This document shows positions 33,186 to 40,705 of a stretch of 64,000 bases of DNA, in pieces. The notes beneath the pieces are model-generated. The model saw only the letters and a list, made by a program, of their open reading frames with translations, was not told the origin of the DNA and made no database searches. The DNA comes from Gemmatimonadetes bacterium 13_1_40CM_69_22 (GTDB taxonomy: Bacteria; Gemmatimonadota; Gemmatimonadetes; Gemmatimonadales; GWC2-71-9), in assembly GCA_001917665.1 (NCBI GenBank), contig MNEL01000045.1:38964-102963 (forward strand), in the 5' to 3' direction. The position numbers and the translations under genes were made by a program. Every line of letters starts with the position of its first letter. Positions within the stretch are counted from its first letter, which is position 1.

Positions 33186-34439
33186 TCAAGCATAATAGCC
33201 CGCCGCGCGGTACGATTCGTCGAGCAGCTCCACGGGATGACGCGCGGCGGCGCGGAGCCCGCTGGCGGCGAGCCCCGCCCCGAGCTGCATCAGGCACCCG
33301 GGGTTGCCGGTCGCGACCACCTGCGGCGACGCGGTGCGGAGCGACGCGAGCTTGGGCGCGAGCACTGCGCGCGACATCGCCGGCTCGAGCAGGGTGAACA
33401 GTCCGGCGCTGCCGCAGCACTGGGCGGCGTCGGGGAGGGACACGACGCGCAGCACCGGGATCGCCGCGAGCACGCGGTACGGCTCGTCGGCGATCCGCTG
33501 GGCGTGCAGCAAGTGGCACGGCGGATCGTAGGCCACCTGGACGTCGACAGGAGCGCCGGGCCGGGGACCCCGCGCGGCGAGCAGCTCGGTGACGTCGCGC
33601 ACCCGCGCCGCGAACCTCGCTTCGTCCACCAGATGACCGTACTCCTTCAGCATCGCCCCGCACCCCGCGCTGTTGACGACGACCGGCTCGTCGCCGTCGC
33701 CGTCGCCGAACGCCGCGACGTTCGCCCGCGCGAGCCGGCGTGCCTCCTCGCGCAGCCCGGCGTGGGCGTGCAGCGCACCGCAGCAGACTTGCCCGGGGAC
33801 CTCGCGCACCGCGTAGCCGTTCACCTCGAGCGTCCGCATGGTGGCGTCGTGGACGTGGGAGAAGAGGCCATCCATGACGCAGCCGCGGAACAGCAGGACG
33901 GTAGTCAGTGCGGAGTGCGGAGTGCGGCGTGCGGAGTCGGCGGTTACCCGTGGACTCCGCACTCCCCACTCCGCATTCCGCACTGGACGTGTCGCCGCCA
34001 GCATTCCCATAGCGAACCGCAGCCTTCCCCATCCCGCCACCGCGCCGGGAAGCCCCGTCGCCCGCAGCATGCGCGCGAGCCTGTAGGCGATGCGCGACGG
34101 GCCCGGCGTCGTCAGCGCCCACAGCGCCGCGCGCGCCAGCGGAGCCGGGCGGCGCTTGGTGGCGAGCAGCGCGCGGGCTGCTTCGATGCCGCGTCCGTAG
34201 CCGACGCCCGAGGGGCAGACCGGCTCGCAGCCGCGGCAGCCGAGGCAGCGATCGAGGTGGACGACGACGGCGGGGTCGTCGGGGGCGAGCTCGCCGGACT
34301 CGAGCGCGCGCATCAGCTCGATGCGTCCGCGCGGGCTATCGGCTTCGTCGCCGGTGGCGAGAAAAGTGGGGCATGCCTGGAGGCAGAAGCCACAGTGGAC
34401 GCAGGCGTCGAGCGCCTCGAACCCGCCGCGGTCAGACAT
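33186..34439 (-). CDS. glcF: Glycolate oxidase, iron-sulfur subunit
   Basis: 417 residues, ATG 34439. Two [4Fe-4S] motifs: C13VHC16GFC19LQAC23 and C65LGC68RGC71EPVC75. Two CCG domains follow (VCCGALHAHAG and CCGSAGLFTLL), with the last conserved Cys in GNPGCLMQLGAG. GlcF carries electrons from the flavin subunits to the membrane quinone pool. Unusual: about 26 residues (153-178) between AATRPV and TVLLFRGC are encoded by a 78-base inverted heptamer element, exactly in frame. The start lies nine bases from the glcE stop. Confidence 0.92.
   Translation of the reverse strand: MSDRGGFEALDACVHCGFCLQACPTFLATGDEADSPRGRIELMRALESGELAPDDPAVVVHLDRCLGCRGCEPVCPSGVGYGRGIEAARALLATKRRPAPLARAALWALTTPGPSRIAYRLARMLRATGLPGAVAGWGRLRFAMGMLAATRPVRNAEWGVRSPRVTADSARRTPHSALTTVLLFRGCVMDGLFSHVHDATMRTLEVNGYAVREVPGQVCCGALHAHAGLREEARRLARANVAAFGDGDGDEPVVVNSAGCGAMLKEYGHLVDEARFAARVRDVTELLAARGPRPGAPVDVQVAYDPPCHLLHAQRIADEPYRVLAAIPVLRVVSLPDAAQCCGSAGLFTLLEPAMSRAVLAPKLASLRTASPQVVATGNPGCLMQLGAGLAASGLRAAARHPVELLDESYRAAGYYA
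33907..33984 (-). repeat. Inverted heptamer element inside glcF
   Basis: Left arm 33907-33938: AGTGCGG three times, CGTGCGG, AGTC. Loop of 14 bases. Right arm 33953-33984: GACT, CCGCACT, CCCCACT, CCGCATT, CCGCACT. The arms are complementary at 29 of 32 positions by my count. The whole is 78 bases, a multiple of three, so glcF stays in frame with 26 extra codons. It is the clearest example of the hairpin family in the window. Confidence 0.9.
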
Positions 34440-34448
34440 GCATCGGCT

Positions 34449-35660
34449 TCACTCGGAGCCTTCGACGGCCACCACGAATGCTTCGCCGGGGTCGAAGGTG
34501 CGTCGCAGGCCCGCGATGAGCGGGCCCACGCCTTCGCGGTAGGCGCCGAAGTGGCCCACCGCGCTCCGGATCGACCAGGGGGCGCGCTCCAGGGTGAGCG
34601 GCACCTCGAGCCCCGCGAGCGTGCGGCGCAGGCGGCGCAGCCGGTCCACCGTGGTGTCCCCCGCCCAGCGGATCGCGCCGACGCCGGGGCTCGCCGACAC
34701 CCACTCGTCGCCCACCTGATGCTGCAGCAGGTCGAGCAGCTCGTCGCTCGAGTCCGGCAGGCCGCCGGTCCGGAACGCGACGGGGCGGGTCGCGAAGCTC
34801 TCCGCCGCCCGCATCCAGAATCCGTGCGCCTCGTCGGCACGCAGCGCCGTGAACCGGCCGCCGCTCGCTCCACGCAGCCCCGCCTCTTCGGCGGCGACGA
34901 GCGCCGCCGACCCCGCCAGCCGCACCGCCAGACCCCAGCCCTCGCGCCGCGCCAGCGCCGGCGACATCAGCTCGAGCGCGGCCGGCTGGAGCCCCGCGGC
35001 GATGATGTCTTCAGCGACCTGTGTCAGATCTTCCCGTGTGCCCTCGAGGACGAACGTCTGGTCGGCGCGGGGCAGGGCGCGGAGCCGCAGGTGCACCAGC
35101 ACGATCACGCCGAACGCGCCGAATCCGCCCGCTTCCAGCTTGGTGAGGTCGTACCCGGCGACGTTCTTGACGACACGCCCGCCGCTCTGTACCAGGCGGC
35201 CGTCACCGGTGACGAACGTGACGCCGAGGACGTGGTCGCGCACCGCGCCGAAGCCCTGGCGCAGCGGCCCCGCGGTCGCCGTGGCCACGACGGAGCCGAG
35301 CGTGCGCCCGGCGAGGCCGGGAGGATCGAGCGCGAGCCAGGTGCCGCGGTCGGCGAGCTGCTGGCGCAACAGGTCGCAGCCGATCCCCGCCTCGGCGGTG
35401 GCGGAGAGGTCCTGCGGCTCGATCGCGGGGACGCGGTCTAGTCGCCGGGTGGTGAGCGCGAGGTCGGCGGGAGCGTCGGCGGGCAGCCACGTCCCGGCGC
35501 CCTCGAGCCGGACGCGCCATCCCTCCTGGCGCGCCGTGCCGAGCAGCAGCGCGACTGCATCGGGGGAGGCGGGTGCCACCCGCGGCACCGCGTCGGGGCC
35601 GCCGGCGAGCTCCACGGCGTCTGCGCCGAGCAAGGCGCGGACTCGTTCGACCAGGGTCAT
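34449..35660 (-). CDS. glcE: Glycolate oxidase, FAD-binding subunit GlcE
   Basis: 403 residues, ATG 35660 overlapping the glcD stop as ATGA. It is a shortened FAD-linked oxidase: WRVRLEGAGTWLP, DLSATAEAGIGCDLL, GLAGRTLGSVVAT and GDGRLVQSGGRVVKNVAGYDLTKL form the FAD domain. The C-terminal part lacks the full GlcD cap and ends FDPGEAFVV. It is known to be required with GlcD and GlcF for glycolate:acceptor oxidoreductase activity. The order glcD-glcE-glcF matches E. coli. Confidence 0.9.
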   Translation of the reverse strand: MTLVERVRALLGADAVELAGGPDAVPRVAPASPDAVALLLGTARQEGWRVRLEGAGTWLPADAPADLALTTRRLDRVPAIEPQDLSATAEAGIGCDLLRQQLADRGTWLALDPPGLAGRTLGSVVATATAGPLRQGFGAVRDHVLGVTFVTGDGRLVQSGGRVVKNVAGYDLTKLEAGGFGAFGVIVLVHLRLRALPRADQTFVLEGTREDLTQVAEDIIAAGLQPAALELMSPALARREGWGLAVRLAGSAALVAAEEAGLRGASGGRFTALRADEAHGFWMRAAESFATRPVAFRTGGLPDSSDELLDLLQHQVGDEWVSASPGVGAIRWAGDTTVDRLRRLRRTLAGLEVPLTLERAPWSIRSAVGHFGAYREGVGPLIAGLRRTFDPGEAFVVAVEGSE

Positions 35661-37156
35661 GGGGCCAACGCGGAAGTCGGAATGGGGAACGTGGAACTGG
35701 AGGGGGCGATCGGGTTCCGCGTCCCGCGTTCCGCGTTCCGCGTTCCAATTCCCGACCACTCCCGGCACGCATGCACCGGGACCACCTTCCCAGGGTTCAC
35801 CCGCTCCTCCGGGTCCCACACGCGCCGCACGGCACGCATCGCCGTGAGCGATTCCGCATCGAAGATCAACGGCATATAGCGCAGCTTGTCGAGCCCCACG
35901 CCGTGCTCGCCGGTGATCGTGCCTCCCACGGCGATGCACGCCTCCATGATCTCGGTACTCGCGGCGTCCACCCTGGCCTTGAGCCCCGGCACGCGGCCGT
36001 CGAACGAGATGTTGGGGTGCAGGTTGCCGTCGCCGGCGTGGAACACGTTGCTCACCGTGAGCTGATACGTCGCCGCGATGCGTGCGATTGTCTCGAGCAC
36101 ATCGGGGAGGGTCGAGCGGGGGACGACGGCATCCTGCACGACGAGGTCGCGGGAGAGACGGCCCATCGCGCCGAACGCCTTCTTGCGGCCCTGCCACAAG
36201 CGCTCGCGCTCGCGCGCGTCGGCGGCGGTGCGGGTCGAGCGGGCGCCGTGCTCCCGCAGCACGCTCTGGATGGTCTCGGCGTCGGCCGTGACCGCGGCCT
36301 CGGAGCCGCCGTCGAGCTCGACGAGCAGCACCGCGGCGGCGTCGCGCGGATACCCCGCCGCGTACACGGAGTCCTCGACCGCGCGGACGCACGACTGGTC
36401 CATCATCTCGAGCGCGGCGGGAACGATGCCGCTGGCGATGACGGCCGAGACGGCTTCGCCGGCGGTCCGGAGCGACGTGAAGTCCGCGAGCAGCGTGCGC
36501 ACCGCGCGCGGCAGCGGGAGCAGCCGCACGGCGATGCGGGTCGCGATCCCGAAGTTCCCCTCGGAGCCGACGAACAGCCCGACCAGGTCCGGCCCCCACG
36601 GCTCGCCGCCCGGGCTGCCGAGCTCCACGACGCGGCCGTCGCCCAGCACCACTTCGAGCGCGAGCACGTGCTGCGCGGTGACACCGTATTTGAGGCAATG
36701 TGGGCCGCCCGCGTTCTCGGCCACGTTGCCGCCCAGGGTGCACGCCGTCTGGCTCGAGGGGTCGGGGGCGTAGTACAGGCCGTGCGGCGCCGCGGCGACC
36801 GAGAGGCGCGCGTTCACCACACCAGGCTCCACCAGCGCGATCCGGTTCTTGGGATCGACGCCGAGAATGCGGTTCAACCGGGTGAGGACCAGCAGTACGG
36901 CGGACCCGTCCGCGAGGGCCCCGCCGGACAGCCCGGTCCCGGCGCCCCGCGGCACGACGGGGACGCCATGGGCGGCCAGCAGCCGCACCACCGCGATGAC
37001 CTCCTCTCGGCTGCCGGGCAGCACCACGACCGCCGGCACGCGGCGGTGGGTCGGCAGGCCATCCCGCGCGTAGGTGACGCGCTCGGCGGGCGCGGTGCGC
37101 ACGTGCCGCGCGCCCACGATGCCCGCCAGCGCCTCGACCAGCCCCGCGGTGATCAT
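35657..37156 (-). CDS. glcD: Glycolate oxidase, FAD-linked catalytic subunit GlcD
   Basis: 499 residues, ATG 37156 overlapping the LON-domain gene stop as ATGA. FAD-binding marks: VPRGAGTGLSGGAL, PDPSSQTACTLGGNVAENAGG, FVGSEGNFGI; the C-terminal cap has SNVFHAGDGNLHPNISFD and GEHGVGLDKLRYM. It oxidises glycolate (or D-lactate-like 2-hydroxy acids) to glyoxylate. The usual C-terminus of the family is near NPGKVVP; here about 35 residues follow, most encoded by an inverted run of GGAACGC-type heptamers, giving RNAERGTRN. The tail is probably disordered. Confidence 0.92.
   Translation of the reverse strand: MITAGLVEALAGIVGARHVRTAPAERVTYARDGLPTHRRVPAVVVLPGSREEVIAVVRLLAAHGVPVVPRGAGTGLSGGALADGSAVLLVLTRLNRILGVDPKNRIALVEPGVVNARLSVAAAPHGLYYAPDPSSQTACTLGGNVAENAGGPHCLKYGVTAQHVLALEVVLGDGRVVELGSPGGEPWGPDLVGLFVGSEGNFGIATRIAVRLLPLPRAVRTLLADFTSLRTAGEAVSAVIASGIVPAALEMMDQSCVRAVEDSVYAAGYPRDAAAVLLVELDGGSEAAVTADAETIQSVLREHGARSTRTAADARERERLWQGRKKAFGAMGRLSRDLVVQDAVVPRSTLPDVLETIARIAATYQLTVSNVFHAGDGNLHPNISFDGRVPGLKARVDAASTEIMEACIAVGGTITGEHGVGLDKLRYMPLIFDAESLTAMRAVRRVWDPEERVNPGKVVPVHACREWSGIGTRNAERGTRNPIAPSSSTFPIPTSALAP
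35669..35756 (-). repeat. Inverted heptamer element forming the glcD 3' end
   Basis: Left units CGCGGAA, GTCGGAA, TGGGGAA, CGTGGAA, CTGGAGG (35669-35703). Right units TTCCGCG, TCCCGCG, TTCCGCG, TTCCGCG, TTCCAAT, TCCCGAC (35715-35756), facing them. Translated on the minus strand it makes the last 30 or so residues of GlcD; the stop and the glcE start follow directly. Confidence 0.8.
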
Positions 37157-37839
37157 GTGGCCTGCTCGATTTGGGGGTGCGGTCCGCCGCGCCCGTTGCC
37201 CTTGGCGCGCTGACGCACCGCCGCCCGGCGCTCCGCGTCGGCTACGAGCGGCCCCACCAGGGTGGCGAGCTGCCGCAGCCGCGCGGTGGTGCTGCGGAGC
37301 GCCAGCAGCCCGCGCTTCGCCTCCGGCGCGAGCTCCAGCGCCGCTGCCACTTGGAACGACAGCAGCTGCGGGTCGGCCGGGAGCTCGATCGCCTCGTCCT
37401 CACGCCCGGTGAGGATAGCGAGCGCTTGCGTCAGACGCGTGAAACCCTCGCGCACGTCCGCCGCGAGCGTCACGGTCTCGCTCGGGTCGACGGGCTCGTC
37501 GTCGAACTCGTCCACCCGCGCCAGCCGGTAGGGACGATCCGAGCTGACCCAGTCGATCAGGACGAATCGTCGCTCCCCGACGGTCAGCACGTTGGAGCGG
37601 CCGTCGGGTAACCCTTGCGTGTTCCGGATCACCGCCACGCATCCCACGTCGCCAGGACGCGGCAGCGGCTCGACGCCGGCGTCGCGCTCGGCCGGGACGT
37701 ACGCGATTCCGAACCGCCGGTCGGCGGCGAGGCAGTCGGCCAGCAGTTGGCGATAGCGCGGCTCGAACACATGCAGCGGCTGCGGGGCCCCGGGGAACAG
37801 GACGATCGGGAGAGGAAAAATTGGGAGCTCGCGAGCCAT
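37153..37839 (-). CDS. LON peptidase substrate-binding (N-terminal) domain protein
   Basis: 228 residues, ATG 37839. The whole protein is a free-standing Lon N-terminal domain: ELPIFPLPIVLFPGAPQPLHVFEPRYRQL opens it, GDVGCVAVIRN and GERRFVLIDW follow, with a helical C-terminus. There is no ATPase or protease part. Such stand-alone proteins (YcaB-like) may bind protein substrates. First gene of the operon containing glcDEF; its 5' region is the octamer hairpin element 37850-38097, so that element may affect expression of the whole operon. Confidence 0.88.
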   Translation of the reverse strand: MARELPIFPLPIVLFPGAPQPLHVFEPRYRQLLADCLAADRRFGIAYVPAERDAGVEPLPRPGDVGCVAVIRNTQGLPDGRSNVLTVGERRFVLIDWVSSDRPYRLARVDEFDDEPVDPSETVTLAADVREGFTRLTQALAILTGREDEAIELPADPQLLSFQVAAALELAPEAKRGLLALRSTTARLRQLATLVGPLVADAERRAAVRQRAKGNGRGGPHPQIEQAT

Positions 37840-37849
37840 GACTCATAGT

Positions 37850-38097
37850 ATAGACGGGTAGACGGGTAGACGGCGAGCGGTGGGGAGAAATAGACGGGTA
37901 GACGGGTAGACGGGTAGATGGGTAGATGGGTAGAGGGGTAGACGGCGAGTGGTGGCTAGACAAGACGAAGTGGCTAGGAAGGCCTTTCCTAGCCACTGCA
38001 CGCTAGCTACCGCTATCCGTCTAACCGTCTAACCGTCTATCCGTCTATCCGTCTATCCGTCTATCCGTCTATCCGTCTATCCGTCTATCCGTCTATT
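37850..38097. repeat. Large inverted octamer element between the sigma factor and LON-domain genes
   Basis: Left arm (about 37850-37946): ten TAGACGGG-type octamers (variants TAGATGGG, TAGAGGGG) in two groups, with the 16-base interruption keeping the 8-base phase. Centre: a perfect hairpin with 12-base arms AGTGGCTAGGAA / TTCCTAGCCACT (37969-37980 and 37986-37997). Right arm (38017-38096): ten units CCGTCTAA/CCGTCTAT, the complement of the left arm. No open frame of interest lies inside. It ends three bases before the sigma factor stop. Possible roles: terminator for the sigma gene or a barrier between transcription units. Confidence 0.9.
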
Positions 38098-38098
38098 C

Positions 38099-38992
38099 TC
38101 ATGCTGCTCTCCAGAATCCTTTGAGCGCCCGGCCGTCGGGTGATTCCCGGAGCTTTTCGAACGCCCGTTCCCTGATCTGCCTGATTCGCTCGCGCGTCAC
38201 GCCCATCAGCGCGCCGATCTTCTCCAGCGTCATCGCCTCGCTGCCTTCCTCGAGGCCGTAATACAGGTAGAGGATCTTGCGCTCGCGCGGCGTCAGATAC
38301 TTCTGGAAGATGCGATCGATGAACTCGCGCATCAGCCTGCCGTCGGTCTTCTCCTCGATCTCGCCGCCTTCCTGGCCGGCGAACCGCTCGCCCAGCGTGG
38401 CCGCGTCCTTGTCAGTGCGATCCACCGGGGCGTCGAGCGACAGCTCCGCCGCGGTCATGCGACGCGCGGTGCGGACGTTTTCAACGGTGTCTTCGAGGGC
38501 GAGGGCGATTTCGTCGTCGGTGGGCTCGCGACCGAGCTCTTGCGAGAGATACGTCTCGGTGCGGCTCATGCGAATCAGCTGCGAATTCTGATTCAGCGGG
38601 ATGCGCACGCTGCGGGTCTGCTCGGCCAGCGCCTTGAGAACCGCCTGGCGCACCCACCACACCGCGTACGAGATGAACTTCACGCCCTGATCCGGATCGA
38701 ATTTCTTCACGGCCTTGAGCAGGCCCTCGTTGCCGATCGCCACGAGCTCGGACAAGTCGAGGCCGTGGCCTTGATACTTCTTGACGTAGGAGATGACGAA
38801 GCGGAGGTTGGCAGTCACGAGCCGCTCGGCGGCTCTTTCATCGCCCCGCTGGACGCGTCGTGCGAGCCGGCGCTCTTCGGCGGGGTCCTTGATCAGCGGC
38901 AGCTTTTGGATGTCCTGCAGATACTGGTCGAAGGCTCCCGACGGATTGGCTCGAAAGAATGCCTTCGCCTTACCTCCGCTCGACCGCGCCAT
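38099..38992 (-). CDS. Sigma-70 family RNA polymerase sigma factor, primary-like
   Basis: 297 residues from ATG 38992 (GGAG eight bases upstream). Regions 1.2 to 4.2 are present: FDQYLQDIQKLPLI (1.2), NLRFVISYVKKYQGHGLDLSELVAIGNEGLLKAVKKFDPDQGVKFISYAVWWVRQAVLKAL (2), EQTRSVRIPLNQN, the EL GREPTDDEIA part (3) and TPRERKILYLYYGLEEG...TLEKIGALMGVTRERIRQIRERAFEKLR (4.2). Region 1.1 is missing, as in primary sigma factors of Bacteroidota and related phyla, so this may be the housekeeping sigma. It has a good promoter (39055-39083). Confidence 0.92.
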   Translation of the reverse strand: MARSSGGKAKAFFRANPSGAFDQYLQDIQKLPLIKDPAEERRLARRVQRGDERAAERLVTANLRFVISYVKKYQGHGLDLSELVAIGNEGLLKAVKKFDPDQGVKFISYAVWWVRQAVLKALAEQTRSVRIPLNQNSQLIRMSRTETYLSQELGREPTDDEIALALEDTVENVRTARRMTAAELSLDAPVDRTDKDAATLGERFAGQEGGEIEEKTDGRLMREFIDRIFQKYLTPRERKILYLYYGLEEGSEAMTLEKIGALMGVTRERIRQIRERAFEKLRESPDGRALKGFWRAA

Positions 38993-39343
38993 GGCTAGGG
39001 CTCCGACGGTGGACGATGGATGGTGTCGCGGGCAGCGCACTGTGAACCGCCGCCAATATAGGAATCACGCCCACTTGGTGCAAATCTCGGCAGTTTTCAA
39101 CATCACAAATTGTTAGCACGCCGCACCAGTGCAGGATTTGTCCACTATCAACATGACCTGTGGAGAAGGTGATGTTGACCGGTTGTTGAAGCCGCACGCA
39201 CGAAACATAGCCGCAATGTGGAGAGGTGGGAACCGTGTGGGAAGTTGTTGACGGATATGTGATTAGTTCAGCAGTGTGACGCTCGGCCTTGTTGCCGGAT
39301 GCGACGGGCGCCTATCGTAGCGGGTCCTTTTCCGGGAGCCCTT
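38993..39343. other. Gene-free AT-richer control region
   Basis: About 350 bases without a supported gene, visibly richer in A/T than the flanks. It carries the minus-strand sigma promoter and three plus-strand sites close to the DnaA-box complement TGTGGATAA: TGTGGAGAA (39159), TGTGGAGAG (39217) and TGTGGGAAG (39236). Each differs from the consensus by one to three bases. I see no dnaA, dnaN or typical origin neighbours, so an origin is not claimed. Confidence 0.4.
39055..39083 (-). promoter_or_regulatory. Sigma-70-type promoter of the sigma factor gene
   Basis: On the minus strand: TTGCAC (39083-39078), 17-base spacer, TATATT (39060-39055). Expected start of transcription is near 39048, giving a leader of about 55 bases before ATG 38992. 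This is the best -35/-10 pair I see for a minus-strand gene in the window. Confidence 0.65.
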
Positions 39344-39517
39344 GTGAGCAGCATCATCATCGGACTCGTCTTCATCGTCGGCGGCCTGTCGGGCCAGCTG
39401 GCGCTGATCGGCACCAACAGCGGCGTGGCGCTCGCGGTCGTGGGCCTGCTACTCATCGGCCGCGGCATCTGGCGCATCCGCAAGCAGCGCGCGGCGCGGA
39501 CGCCCGTAGCGATGTAA
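39344..39517 (+). CDS. 57-residue two-helix membrane protein
   Basis: GTG 39344 with GGGAG six bases upstream; a longer frame upstream is not supported. The protein is VSSIIIGLVFIVGGLSGQLALIGTNSGVALAVVGLLLIGRGIWRI then a basic tail (RKQRAARTPVAM). Two hydrophobic segments joined by a short loop suggest an inner-membrane hairpin protein with its basic tail in the cytoplasm. No family recognised. It is convergent with aroB; the palindrome between them may end both transcripts. Confidence 0.6.
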   Translation: MSSIIIGLVFIVGGLSGQLALIGTNSGVALAVVGLLLIGRGIWRIRKQRAARTPVAM

Positions 39518-39544
39518 CCGCGCCGTGTTTGCCGAATTCGGATC

Positions 39545-39572
39545 GTAGGGGCGCAGCATGCTGCGCCCCTAC
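39545..39572. terminator. Perfect 28-base palindrome between convergent genes
   Basis: Each half is GTAGGGGCGCAGCA (and its complement), with no loop, so it is identical on both strands. It includes the aroB TAG stop and lies 28 bases after the 57-residue protein gene, a position that suits a shared terminator. A near-identical copy lies at 58779-58804. I recall similar GTAGGGGCG...CGCCCCTAC palindromes from other environmental genomes, unverified. Confidence 0.75.
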
Positions 39573-40705
39573 TGCGTTCCGGCGTCCTGGGCCGCGGCTC
39601 CTCGGCGCCCTCCCAGCACCTCCCTCACGACCGCCTCCGGCGCCGCCGCCGTCCATCCCGTCTTCCCGTCGTGGTGCATCGCGCCGATCGCGCGCGGCAA
39701 CGCGAACCGCACGGTGCCGGCTCGCGCCTTCTTGTCGAGCTGCATCGCGGCGATCAGCTCGTCCACGGCGGCGGGCTCCGGCAGCTCGAGCGGCAGGCCG
39801 TACCGCTCGAGCACGCTGCGGATCCGGTCCGCGGTCCCTCGCTCGGCGATCTCCAGGGCTTCCGCGAGCCGGGCCTCGCACGCCATTCCGATCGCGATCG
39901 CTTCCCCGTGCGGCACCGCGAACTGCGCGGTGGCTTCGATCGCATGGCCGACGGTATGGCCGAAGTTGAGCGTCGCGCGCCGCCCCGCTTCCCGTTCGTC
40001 GGCGGCCACCACTGCCGCCTTGATCTCGACCGAGCGGGACACGACGCGCTCCAGCGCGGCGGCATCCTTGGCCAGCACCGCCCGGCACTCGCGCTCGAGA
40101 AACCCGAAATACTCCGCGTCCGCGATGACGCCGTGCTTCACCGCCTCCGCCACTCCCGCGGCGACCTGGACGGCGGGCAGCGTCGTCAGGACGTCGAGAT
40201 CGGCGATCACGAGGCGCGGCTGGTGGAACGCGCCCAGCAGGTTCTTCCCCGCCGGCACGTCGACCCCGGTCTTGCCGCCGATCGCCGAGTCGATCATGGC
40301 GAGCAGCGAGGTCGGAACCTGGACATAGGGGACGCCGCGCAGGTAGGTGGCGGCGACGAACCCGGCGACGTCGCCGACCACACCGCCGCCGAGCGCGATC
40401 ACGGCGCAGTCCCGCCCGAGCTGGCGAGCCAGCATCCGATCGGAGAGGGAGGCCCACGTTTCGCGGGTCTTGTTCCATTCGCCGGCGGGAAACTCGAGCA
40501 GCTCGGCGGTCAACGAGCCGTCGTGCAAGCGGGCCACGACCTGCTCCCCGTACAGCTTCCCGATATGGGAATCCGTGATCACCGCGTACCGGGCGGCGGG
40601 GCAGGCGGCTCGCACTAGCTCGGGCAGCTCGGCCAGGAGCCCGCGGCCGATTTGGATATCGTACGACGCGTCGCGGTGCTCCGAGATCGGGACCCGGAGC
40701 TTCAC
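39569..40705 (-). CDS. aroB: 3-dehydroquinate synthase
   Basis: 378 residues from GTG 40705 (GTGA overlap with the adenosyltransferase stop); a GTG one codon earlier is possible. It converts DAHP to 3-dehydroquinate in the shikimate pathway, using NAD and zinc. Motifs: GGGVVGDVAGFVAATYLRG (NAD loop), PTSLLAMIDSAIGGKTGVD, KNLLGAFHQP, the zinc ligands E in AGVAEAVKHG, H in NFGHTVGHAIE and H in PHGEAIAIGM. Length and motifs are complete. The last residues (GGRRGAAAQDAGTQ) are low-complexity and end within the palindrome. Confidence 0.95.
   Translation of the reverse strand: MKLRVPISEHRDASYDIQIGRGLLAELPELVRAACPAARYAVITDSHIGKLYGEQVVARLHDGSLTAELLEFPAGEWNKTRETWASLSDRMLARQLGRDCAVIALGGGVVGDVAGFVAATYLRGVPYVQVPTSLLAMIDSAIGGKTGVDVPAGKNLLGAFHQPRLVIADLDVLTTLPAVQVAAGVAEAVKHGVIADAEYFGFLERECRAVLAKDAAALERVVSRSVEIKAAVVAADEREAGRRATLNFGHTVGHAIEATAQFAVPHGEAIAIGMACEARLAEALEIAERGTADRIRSVLERYGLPLELPEPAAVDELIAAMQLDKKARAGTVRFALPRAIGAMHHDGKTGWTAAAPEAVVREVLGGRRGAAAQDAGTQ

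Noticed and set aside
37850-38097. CRISPR-like array
   Set aside because: Units are 8 bases, directly adjacent and without spacers, with an inverted second arm; no cas genes nearby.
38993-39343. Chromosomal origin of replication
   Set aside because: DnaA-box-like sites are imperfect and none of the usual origin genes is near.
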